A stretch of 64,000 bases of DNA from Mansonella perstans (taxonomy: Eukaryota; Nematoda; Chromadorea; Rhabditida; Onchocercidae): positions 186,001 through 250,000 of the forward strand of contig JBAMDO010000567.1 in the NCBI GenBank assembly GCA_037074765.1, read 5' to 3'. The notes beneath the pieces were generated by a model. That model was not told where the DNA came from, did not search any database, and saw nothing but the letters and a program-made list of their open reading frames with translations. The translations under genes were made by a program, and so were the position numbers. This document shows positions 27,440 through 43,300 of the stretch, in pieces (the first letter of the stretch is position 1; each line of letters starts with the position of its first letter).

Positions 27440-30097
27440 AAAGAAATTAAATTACTATTTCTGATTTTATATATGCTAATGCATAGCAAAATTAAATCAG
27501 TTTTTCAAAATTAAATCAGTTTTCTGTTTACAGAGAAACAATTGGCAAATCAAAAATACGTGGGACCGGTTTGAAATATTTCAAAGGTGATGAGTACATT
27601 TTTAAATTTCATAAATACTTTGTACGAATTGTTTCAAAAAAATTAGTAAGCTTTTTATATGTTTTACTTTTTAGCAGTAAGGTACCGACATTTACAAAAA
27701 ATAAGCGGAGAATTTTCTGGATGAAGTTTTAATCTGATAAGGAGACAAGAACCATAAAAGCTCTTGTAATTCTTCAAAACATTTTTAAGACAATGCCGAT
27801 ACAGCGAACTCATGATCCGGATAATCAGTGGATGAAAAAAAACTTGCCGTTTTTCCGAATGCAGATAGAGATTAAACATTAGTGGAAAAAGAGAAAACTG
27901 TGGCATTTTACGAATTTAGTTTTTGTTTCTGTACTTTATATGAGAATCATATTGTCAGGAGATTCCCTTCAAAGACAAAGTACCACCTTATACTTTTATA
28001 CCTATAATTGTAAATGAAATCTGAATTCGCAAATTGAAATTTTTTTACTCATTCTTGACAACAATCTTTTTGGATTATAACGGTTATGCAAGCAATGGGA
28101 AACTTCGATATAAATATATTGTTCAACTGTAATAAAAAAGTATCTGTGACGGCTAATTTTAGTTTTAAGAAACATACTGTTCAGATATTTTTTCAATTTT
28201 TATCGAATAAATTATTTTGATTGCGCAATAAACACACATACTATGGCTGTGTGCATACTTAGATCCAAGCCCATAACTTCGCTTCATTTGGAGTAGAAAG
28301 CTAATTCCTAAAATAAGTTTGAAATTTTATTTATCACTAACTTTTGAGCTGAACATTTTATCCAGCCAAATGTGAAGTTATAAGCTGAATATAGGCTGCA
28401 GCTTTTCTGACTGCTAATTTTGGCTTTCCATTCATCCTTTATTCAGTGCTATATTAAAACATATCTTATTTAAAAAAGTAAACTTCAACATGAGGTTAAC
28501 GACAATTAATTACAAAAACTTCTCTTTGTCAGTACGTAAAAGTTGGATGAAATTTAAAGCATAGAGCAAAGACAGATTGATTATGGCAGATTTTTACCAT
28601 TTCGTCTTTTGCTACTCTCATTTTTGTTGATCAAGACAGATCATATCAGCTCGATATCACTCGAATCTGTTAATATTGCAATTTATATGTTACTCATCGA
28701 TCTCACCTGTATATCTAGCAGGCGTTTTTGGCGATAAACAGTAATCTCAATCAACCAAACCCCTTAAAAATCGGATTCATGAATTTTTTTTTCCAGCACT
28801 TATCATTTTCTATCATCTAAGCATCTTAATCATGTATGTACTTTTCCCTCTATTTTTTTTCGTTCACCGCTTCAACACTTTTTATTTTCTTTTTAGTTTT
28901 TTTGTGTTATTTAGTAAAATTTCCCCAATTTGTATCATGATGGCCATTGTGATGGTGATTTAACCAGGATATTTTCATGAATCTCAGCTTACCGGAACGC
29001 AGTTGCTAGTTTGGAGCATTAAATTCCATGATTTTGTCCATATGCCAAATTAATTTACAAGAAAACTCCTGTCAATATTTCCTATAAAAACTTGCACCAA
29101 ACTGCCGGTAGAATGGTGGAACTCTTTTAAACGATGGTGGTCCAAGAATGAAGCAGCTATTCAATCACTGCAACATTTCGTGCTTTCAACAGGTGAAAAA
29201 TTTTCACCATTGGAACAGTGATTCTCAAACGGTATAAAATTGAAAATATTATGACAGCGAATTGCACCATTCACAACGATGGAATCTGTAGATTTGTTTG
29301 GAAATCATGAAACTACCAAGTGCAAAATTACATGCACAATAACCATATAAAGGTCTACCCTCACTTGTCTGGAAATATTCATTCAGTTCTCGTGAAAATT
29401 TCCGTCATTTCCCTGTATTCATGTGGAGCTGCTTCAGAATGTATTTCACATACTTTAGTGGAACTTATGCTTTATTTTTGTGCAATGACATCTCAATTAC
29501 GTGTAAATTATTAACTTAGAGAGAAAAGTGGTACCAATCAGTTGAGTAAATCGCTAAAATATGGAATTTCGTGATTGATAGAGCATTGTTAGTTTGAAAT
29601 AAATTAAGGGGGAAAAGAAATGTAGACAATCAGCAAATTATGACAATTAATCCTATTGAGTCGTAAAGTGCATTGAAACTCACGATCCTAAATTTTAAGC
29701 TCTCTTGACTTCTGTACTTTTCCATTCTTAATTATTTTCTTAGACATTTATTTTCTAATGGCTTTAGCATAAGCTTCAAACATTTAAGAAACCATGAAAA
29801 TGGAATAAATAATTCAGAGGGATCATTGAGAGCAGAAAGGGATTCTCCTATGAATTTCAACCAAGTAAACCAGCGAATTCGCTAATCAATGGCAAATAAA
29901 TGAATCAAACAGAATTAAGCGGTTGAAGTAAGTGCAGTCTCTTGACAATTTATATTGCGATTTCTTTTATACATGTCCGAAAGAATAAGCGCTTCAGTAC
30001 AGAATTTTCTAAATCTAACAACATAATACATAACTTCATTTCTATTTACTTTGTCAGAATCTCGAAACATTGAACATTTGAGCAAAAAATTTAACTT
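27440..30097. other. Convergent intergenic region, nothing recognised
   Basis: The 2.7 kb lies between the 3' ends of tdc-1 (plus) and the cyclotransferase gene (minus). It is AT-rich with only short open frames and no convincing exon, repeat or RNA gene. Confidence 0.45.
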
Positions 30098-31052
30098 TTA
30101 ATCATAAGTTTTTGAATTGAGATGTTCCAAAGCAATTAATTGAATTGGTACTGGACCTTTGTAATTATTATCTTCAATTGCTTTCAACATTTCGATGTAG
30201 TTTGGTGGCAAGGAATGTTCAATGGCACCGGAAATGATAACCAATTTATAATGCGGCGATGGAAGTTTTCGTTGGCGATTGGGATTTGAATACTGATAAG
30301 TGCGGCAGATTATCGTCGAACTTCCGACTTTAATGTTCACTAAAAAAACCAATTCGTTAATCGCTGCAGTTTTCGTCTTAGAAAATGCAAAATCGAAGAC
30401 GTATTTCCTGAATCTTTGCCAAAATACTACTGCACAACTAATGTAAGAATACTGCTGTATTTCAAAGCGAAATTGCAGTATGGTTTAGGAATGCAGTTGC
30501 AATCGCGTTAATAGTATTCTAATCGGTTCATCCGTTAACATAATCAGACAAACTTATAAAAATAATCCAAAATGTGGTTTGCATAATTTGAATTCAGTCA
30601 TCTTTAGCTCATAATACACAATTCTGCTTTAAAATTGGAAAATATATTAATCATATCACTGTAGAAATACCATCAAGTCGATGATAGCCGCTCTCTTGTA
30701 TGTCCAACTCATCAGAAAATGACCAAGGCACGCGCCACACGCATCCCCAAACTTCATCACCTTTTGATTGTTCCACTGATGCTACGGCTCCCATCCATCT
30801 CAGCCCATGATCATAAAATTCCAATCGATAATTATACAGTAAGCCTGTGGTGACGTATTTGGCAGCTTTGATCTGTATAATAAAGTCGTTACAACAATGA
30901 TTTCAAAAAATATCGCAAAAACCCGTAGTTAGATAGATGTAGAAGCAGAAATTATCTCCTACCTGTAAACGCATCCGTTCATCTAATAAGTTGCTGCCGT
31001 AAGCGAAATAATAAAAGAAATTGTCGAAATCACTGGCTTCCTGTGATACCAT
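30098..31052 (-). CDS. Gamma-glutamylcyclotransferase
   Basis: Three exons, 30963-31052, 30671-30872 and 30098-30339, encode 177 residues, close to the 188 of human GGCT. The enzyme releases 5-oxoproline from gamma-glutamyl amino acids in the cytosolic glutathione cycle. The substrate-binding motif FAYGSNL is at residues 16-22. GDEVWGCVW is at about 68-76. The acid/base glutamate is E90 in the ELDIQES segment, aligned with human E98 in DEQEG. The C-terminal block LPPNYIEMLKAIEDNNYKGP matches human LPLEYQEKLKAIEPNDYTG. The ATG sits immediately after a TTTAGTAG acceptor, suggesting spliced-leader addition. The next gene on the same strand, CARM1, ends 1.5 kb upstream, so an operon is possible but not shown. 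Confidence 0.92.
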
Positions 31053-32573
31053 CTACTAAAAATAAAAAAAGAACCAGCTCCAGAATATCACTTCATAGCG
31101 CGGATCCGTTACTTGAAAAAAGGACAATTAAGAATTTCGAGAAATAACCACTAATCAAATTAAACTGGTATCCCTTAAAACTTTCCTGGATTTCGTTACA
31201 CGAGTCCACGTAGTATTTGGTTTTTGAAAATACTGCATGCAACAAGGATAATGGCTCCAAAGGAATACTGAAGGTTCATTTTACTGAAAAAGGTATGAAA
31301 AGTGTAAAGCAAAAGAAAATTTCAACTGCCGCTGCGATACCTGTAACAAAAGAATGACACTCCTTTCCTTTATTTAGATTGCAATACACATTATACGAAA
31401 ACCAACCAGAAATTGTAGTGATAATAAAGCGGTGAATTAAAATTTATCGGAAAACAATAAACTGCATGTTCAATCATGATCCTCCGATGGCTTTGTATGT
31501 AAAATTAATTCGACTATTGCATCATGGAAAACGCACAGGAGGTTGTGAAAAGAGAATTACAAATACCGTAAATAAAACTTTATGATAGACAGTTATAGCT
31601 CCAGGACTGGCCATAAAATAAATTGTGAATGTATAAAAATACGGACAAAAACACGAATTCAACAAGTAAGACTTCGATATTGAAGTCAGTTCCAACAATA
31701 TTTTTGCTGTTTATTCGTTTCATATGCTAATTTTTTGCAGGCTTTCCAAAAATATTTAAACCTGCAGAAACTATGAAAACTAAACTCTAAACGAGCAAAA
31801 GACTTATAAAAGTCTTACACCAATATACTGTACGATGACTACTCAGCACATATTTCTCCTTTTTAAAATATCCAATGCAATCAATTCCTCCTTCAAAAAT
31901 TAAAAAAAAACCCCCTCAAACATTACCATTCTTCTATTCCAAGCACATTTAAGGAAAAATTCATGAGATCAGTAACATTCTAAACCTTTTGAAACCATTT
32001 CTGAACATTGCAAGACTATCCTAATTTAACAACCTGCTACCAATGGAATAAAATAAATGCCAACAATCAAGTAATCGGCGTAAAAATCAAAGGTATCGAC
32101 TGGAAGAAAGAAATGCACCAAAAGTTGTTGATAAATCACTGCCCTGCTTGTATGACACTTTGACCTTGCATTATTTGAGATTGGGTAACTGAAAAAAATT
32201 ATAAATCATTTCTCGCGCATTATTTCTTGCATATGCAAACTACTCAATCAAAACTTTCAAAAACACTACCAATGTACTCAGTGAAAAAAAATTTCACATA
32301 TTTATACTTATATAATTATGTTTTTAGCAGACTGTTAAACTCAGTTCAACATCTTCAGCTACTATTGAATGTTCTACTCCTAGGAATGGAAACATGCAAT
32401 ATCAGAACATATTTGGGAAAATCAAAGTGCCAAAAACAGTTTCACATTTGCAATATCGTTACATGATTAGTTCCAAGAATGTAGCAAGATAGAGATCTTA
32501 AATTAGTGAATACATATTAATAACAAAAGGTGGTTGAACAGAAGTAACTAATCCAGTTGGAGTGATCAGTGAT
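31053..32573. other. Spacer between CARM1 and cyclotransferase genes
   Basis: The two minus-strand genes are separated by 1.5 kb. I see no additional exons; the only open frame of note (plus strand, 32227-32466) has no family character. It should contain the CARM1 3'UTR and the cyclotransferase promoter or trans-splice region. Confidence 0.45.
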
Positions 32574-36505
<3,932 letters not shown>

Positions 36506-37321
36506 AACTCTTCTTGATTATAATCTTTAAAATACCAAACTAGAATTAAAATATGAATGACAGTATAAAAGAATCAAGTGGAAATGTGTTTAATTTCAAA
36601 AACTGACGCAAATTTTTAAAAAAATATGGTTTAAATAAAATGATTTAAATAGAAATTAAGTATTTGCTACGAGAAAATAAACATAAACTCGATTTCAACT
36701 CATCAGTTTTAGCAGAATTTTATCAAAATAAGCCCATCTGTATCTACTCCTGTATGAATCCCTCTCTACAGAATTTTTACTACAAATCACAGAATACCTC
36801 ATCCTCTGTACCTGATACTCAAATCTCCTTAAGTCGAGTCGTGCCATATTACGTTTAGATAAAATACGGTACAGTTTGTGAGCGTTGCGAACAAAATGCA
36901 ACAACACTGTACCAAAGAAATTCTCTGTTCCTAAGTAGCACGATGAATAGGTATCACATGTATATTCCTCTCTGTTTTCGAAAAGATTCATCAATTTGTC
37001 AAATTTTCTTTCTATAAAATTTGAATATTTGAAATCAATAAAGAAACTATGGGATTAAAATTACTGCGAAATGTTAAATAAGGATTGAAAGAATTGAATT
37101 AAAAAGAATTACAAAATATTAAATAGCTAATCACAAAGTATTAAATAATTAGTGATATTCATGATCAGTAATCTAATTTTGAATGTGATTACACATTACC
37201 ATGGTACTTATGAAGTTAAAAAATGATAAGAATCGAACTGCTTAATATGCAAACAATCAAACATATTATGATTATTTTTTATTGTTATTTTTACTATTAC
37301 TGATTCATCATCCCACTTTCC
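36506..37321. other. Spacer between CARM1 start and the upstream gene's end
   Basis: Contains the presumed CARM1 promoter. Near the right end there are A/T-rich runs. The AATAAA at 37278-37283 (minus strand) serves the neighbouring gene. Nothing else recognised. Confidence 0.45.
37278..37283 (-). terminator. Polyadenylation signal AATAAA
   Basis: The minus-strand hexamer lies about 40 nt after the stop codon of the repeat-protein gene, a normal nematode spacing. Confidence 0.6.
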
Positions 37322-40300
37322 TTATTTAGAGATTCTGTTTTTATCATTGTATTCATCATTGGAATCATTCTCATCGTCTTCTTCTTCTTCTCCTTCTTCT
37401 TCTTCTTCTGAAGTGCCTATAATTCATCACAAAGAGCTATCAACAAGCGAAGTCTTAATTATATCCAAAAAAACTGCGACATTATAGAAATAATAGAAAA
37501 TCAGATAATATGTTGCTCCATAGATTTCTTCAAGAGTAATACAATTATAAAATTTGTTTTCCCCAACAACCTTCTCTTGTCTTTCCATTTTGTTTCATTC
37601 TTCTCTTTCTACAACGACCCACGCTGCTCTATTTCCTCAATTTTTCAACTTTATATAGGCAGGAAGATTAGGTCAAAAAGACCGATGCCACGTAGTTTTG
37701 ATAGCAGGGACAATTTTTTTGAGCAGTTACCCGAAATTGAAATAAAGGACTTAACCTGTAGGCTAAAACTCACCTGATGTTTTAGGTGTCGTCGGAGATG
37801 GTTGGAAAAATGACAGAAACCATTCGCCAGATTTTTGAATTTCTGAAATATTAAATTCCTTGCAATTGTTTCATATTCATTAAGTACGAGTAAATTTTGT
37901 ACTAAATTTAGATTTACTGCGGAAAAAGTTTGAAAGAAATGCACTAAAATTTATGTCAAAAATTTCTGACCACTTTTCATCTGTTCTTGATGATTAGAAA
38001 TTAGAAACCGTAGAAATATACCCGATCTAGCTTGATTCGTCACATCAGTAAGACTTTTTACTGTTTCACCGACCTAAAAAGTTTCCCAACTTTTCAAGTA
38101 AATTGAAAGAATATAAGAAATTCCGCAATATTATTCATTACTTTTATGTAATGCAAGGAACACTTTAGTTAAATTCAGATTAAATTAATCAATAATTTTC
38201 TTACTACTTGTTTCATCAATTATATTTGTGAAATTACTAATTGTTCATTGATAGAGAAAGATGAAGGAGTTTATAGGCAAGCTTGAAAAGATATCCTTCA
38301 GGGAGAAAACGAAGATAATAGAATGAATCGAGCTTAATTATGCTTTCGTCAATGTACAATCAAACTAAATTGTTATGATACAGTAGATTAGAAAAATTTT
38401 GGTAATGTAGATTTTCGCACTTCAATGCTTGATAGATGCAATTATAAGCGTCTTTTATAGACTTATCAGAAACTGTTATCAGAGGCTTAATATCGTTTAA
38501 CACATATTAACTTTAGTATAAAATGCAGGCATAGAAGACATTTCTTGATGCATTCATCTAACCAACACATAGAGAAATGCATTGCATGCTTGCAAAAACC
38601 GACTTCCGAGAAGTTTTAGATATTCTAAATCCAAAACCTACTTCAAAAAATTTCTGATTTCTCTTGAATAGAAAATTCAAATGTTATAAAAGTCAAAACT
38701 ATACTAGGCTCGGAGCTGTGCTCATCAATTTATCTTACATTAGCTGCTCCTAGAAATGATGAAGTGATATGTGCGATGCGCTAAAAAATGTTTTATATGA
38801 AGAAGGATGAAGGAGTTCATAAGAAATAAGCGTTTCCTGCATAAAACCATGTGGACGTACATTTTGTACCAGTTTAGTCGCTTGAGCAGCACTTTGAAGA
38901 ACAGTCTCCGAGAGTTCGAGAGTAGTATTGCTCACTGCTGTCAAACTGTCTCTCACCATTTCCGTTCCTCAATTTCGTATTTATATAAGCCTTATCAAGA
39001 TATTTACCATATTTATATAGGCCTTATCAAGATATTTACATTCCAGAAGTTTTTGAAGGAAGCAATAATTGAAGTTTGCATTTTGCATACAAAAAAATCA
39101 AGTATGATACCTTTAGAAGCAGCTTCAATAGTTCCTTCTGCAATTTGTAATCCTTTGGAAGCAACATCCTGCGTCATCATTGCACCGATCGCTATTCCAA
39201 CTCCCGCAAGTTCCTTACCACGGTTGGTGACATCTAATGTCATTTTTGCAGCATCAGACGCCATTTTTGTGCCAATAGCTGCACTTCGTTCTGCAAGTTC
39301 TTTACCACGGACTGCAGCGTCTAATGTCATTTTTGCAGCATCAGTCGTCATTTTTGTGCCAATAGCTGCACTCCGTTCTGCAAGTTCTTTACCACGGACT
39401 GCAGCGTCTAATGTCATTTTTGCAGCGTCAGATGTCATTTGTGCGCCAATAGCTGCACTCCGTTCTGCAAGTTCTTTACCACGGACTGCAGCGTCTAATG
39501 TCATTTTTGCAGCATCAGATGTCATTTGTGCACCAACGGAAGCACCAATCTCGGCCAATTCTTTACCACGGACTGCAGCGTCTAATGTCATTTTTGCAGC
39601 ATCAGTCGTCATTTTTGTGCCAATAGCTGCACTCCGTTCTGCAAGTTCTTTACCACGGACTGCTGCGTCCAATGTCATTTTTGCAGCATCGGAGGTCATT
39701 TGTGTAGCGATAGTTGCACTCCGTTCTGCAAGTTCTTTTCCACGAACTGCAGCGTCTAGTGTGATCTTTGCAGCATCAGATGTCATTTGTGCACCAACGG
39801 AAGCACCAATCTCGGCCAATTCTTTACCACGTGCAGCAGTTTGATAAGTTAGCATAGCGCCACGATATGCCATATCTTTGGAATAACGATAAGTATGACC
39901 AACAGCAGCTTGCATGTATTCAAAATTTTCACGGGCAACTGAAATAGTATAGTACTGAAATAAATATGAGAAATTTGCTTTTCATAGAAAAGAAATAAAA
40001 TTTTTTTGGATTCGGCAAAATATTTTTAGCCAATTGTTTGTTTTAATGAGCTACCTAGAATTCCTTCGGTAGCTAATTTATAGACGTCAATTAATCCTTT
40101 GCTGATCTGATCGGCATAGAAGCTAGCATCGGTCATTAAATCAGTCAGATAGTTTGATTTTTTAGCAATAAGTGCATCAAGAAGTTGTGTTTTTGCAGAG
40201 TCTCGATCTTTTAGAAATGCATCCAATTCCTTTTTATCATCGTAAAATTCATGTGCGCGACGCAAAATTTTATCAAGTGCCGTATCAAGCGTTGCAAGAA

Positions 40301-43300
40301 CCTGTTGCAAAATTTTAATTGATCATTCGTTTATATTTTTAACCATTTTTCAGCGTGTTAATAAACAAATTTCAATAATTTTTCAAGATAAATAACTGAG
40401 AGCTAAAATCATAAAAATTATTTATTAGTTTTTAGGCTAATGCATTAGCATGCAGTAAACGATATTGATACACAATGCAAATCTTTGCTCGCTCACCAAA
40501 CAGGTATTTTTAAGTTCATCATAAAAATAAAATGGGTAAAATAATCAGTTCATTTCGTTCTTTCTGCCGCTATTTGCGGTAGTAATTTGCGAAAACCTTT
40601 TCACTTAATGGTATTTTTCGACTGAAATAATCTCGTAAAATGGTGGCTTCTTCCGGCGTGAGTACTTTGCCAAGGACATTATTGGATGTTAGCGCTTCTA
40701 CTATTTTTTTTGCAATCTCGGGTACTACAACCTGCATGAATAAGTGATATGAACATGATTTTTTTCCTTTCAAGAAAAAAGTAATAAATGCTGAATGAAA
40801 CATCACTGGACTAAAGTTATTAACTGCATGAATTAATTTTCCTTATGAAGCCTACCTACATCAATATTTTCTCACAAAAGCACAATTTTTATTGAAATGC
40901 CAGTTTATGCTAATTCACGGCTGAATGAAAACTTATTCACTGATGACAAACTTGAAATAGCAGATACTTCAAATTATAATAAAATTAACTTCAAAGTGAT
41001 TAAACTATGAAATGAATAAGAGACCTCTTTTTCTTCTTTAAATTGATCTTGTTCTGTTGATGATTGATCCTTCTTTTCGATTTCAACTAACTTTTTGGCA
41101 ATATCTTCTCCTGTAATTCCTTATAGTCATAAGTAATAAATGATACATTTGAGCACGATCTCTTAGAATGAGCAATGAAAAGCGGTCACAATTAACTAAG
41201 TAAAATACAATCCATAATCAAATTGAATATGTTTACGAGTATTTGACCTATGACATCTTTATTCACTTTGCTGGATCCTTGTATTAAGTCAGTAGCCAAT
41301 GATTGCAAGAGATTGGTATCCAAGATAATTTCATTGTCCAACTTTTCATATAGTGACTGATCTTTCTTCGTCATTTCAATTGGTTTTGACATCAAATTGG
41401 TGTCCAATGTACTTTGTCCTTGTTCTTCTGAATTATAATTACTAACAATAATAAATGTTAAAAATTTAAAAGCAATGACGTTTAGCAAGATATTTATAGG
41501 GCAAACAATTTCCAAGAATTCATTTTCATTAGTTCTTCTAAATTCTTTAAATCACGACCTTCCAAAAACGCCCAAAACATACAGAGTAGTGACTTACTTG
41601 GCGAAATCTGTGTTGGTGATGATTCCGCTGTAACAAATGGCTGAAAATCAGTAATATTTCTTTTTAATTCTAATTTAATGAATTGTCTCAAATTTAGTTT
41701 TGTGAAATTTATAAGTGTTCAACATGATTATCGCGCCTTCGTTGAAATGTATTATCCCTCTATATTATCGGTTTTTTCTGGAGTGAAGCAAGAACACACA
41801 GATGTTGTACACTTTCATATGCGGTTTTTTTTTTTAATTTCGTTTTGAATTTTCAAAAGAGCTTAGGTTAATTACTAAGAAGCAAACCATATATGACCTG
41901 AAGAAGTGGATTGCAAAATTTATATATTTTCTCAGAAATCCAGGAAGGAAGCTAACACTTTATTTTCACTTTCTCTCCTTAAGAATGTTAAAAGAGTAAA
42001 ATCACTTGATCGATCAGTTTAAAAAATTGAAAGGAATTTACCAAATAAAAATCGAGAACTTATTTAAACTAAACTTTGACTTTTCCGGCTTTAATTCGCG
42101 TTTCTCTGAAGTTTCCACTGCTTTTTCTTTTCCTTTTCCATTTTTTTGCACTGTAAACTCCTTCTTCCAATTTCCCTCTTCGGTTTTTTTCATCTCATAT
42201 TCCACTTGCTTCTTTTTTTCCATATCCTCTATAGTTTCTTTTTTATGATTTCGTGATACTTCCAACTTTCCACTATCTTTTTTTTTCTCCTTTCGTTTCT
42301 TTTTTTCGATATGCTTCTGTTTCTTTTTTTCAGCTGTACCTTCTTTAACTTTTCTTTTTAGCATCTTTGGTTGAGTTCCGGTGCTTTTTATTTGATCAGT
42401 TTTGAATCCTTCTGATGAAATCGTTTCAGAACTTTTTCTTTTTGAATCCCTCTTTTTTACTGGTGGCATTGATGATAGAGCATGTGCTTCTGACTTTGAA
42501 GAGATTGATTTGCTTTGAGTGACTTCGCTTATTTTACTTGAACTCTTTGAGTGATTCAGTCGTGAGATACGTACATTTTTATTTGCTGATGCTTGTTCAT
42601 CGCTTATTTTACTTGAACTCTTTGAGTGATTCAGTCGTGAGATACGTACATTTTTATTTGCTGATGCTTGTTCATCTTTCGATCGTAATAACGGACTTTT
42701 CTTCGGAAGCTTTCCTTTCTTCCTGTAGTGTATAACAATAATTGTTATGACATGATGACACATTATTAGTCAAAACTACCAGCACGGTTCTATTTATACA
42801 ATAATTAAGAACCACTGTTTCGGCATCAATAATTTGTTATCTATAGATTTGACTGGCTAGTATATAATATAACCTTTTTGGAGTCTTGAAGCTTTTGAGA
42901 TAATGGTAGAACTATTGCAAAAATTAGGTATCTACAAAGAAAAAAATATACGACGAAAAGTTTTCATGTATGATCGGAAAATTGAGAAACAGTATTAATT
43001 GTTTTTCAGTTTATCTTTGGCAAATTGTTTGACAATTTTTGAATAAAATCATATAATTGGGAAATGCTGTAAATCAAAAATGGAAAAAACAGTCAGCCCA
43101 CATTTTCGCTTTAAACAAAGATAGGTCACAAGAGAATGAACTTAGTCATCCACAACTTGTTAGGATATTCAACTAATAAACAAATAAATTTTGGACTTGA
43201 TAACATATATGTAGAATATTTGTTGTTATTAACCTCTTCTGTGGTGGTCCTTCATCTATCTGAAAAAATTATGGTCAAGATATTCAAACTGAAAATTATC

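Noticed and set aside
38807..39844. 345-codon plus-strand open frame, the longest single frame in the window
   Set aside because: It is the antisense shadow of the 87-bp repeat exon. The minus frame joins ten phase-matched neighbouring exons; the plus frame has no supporting splice context.
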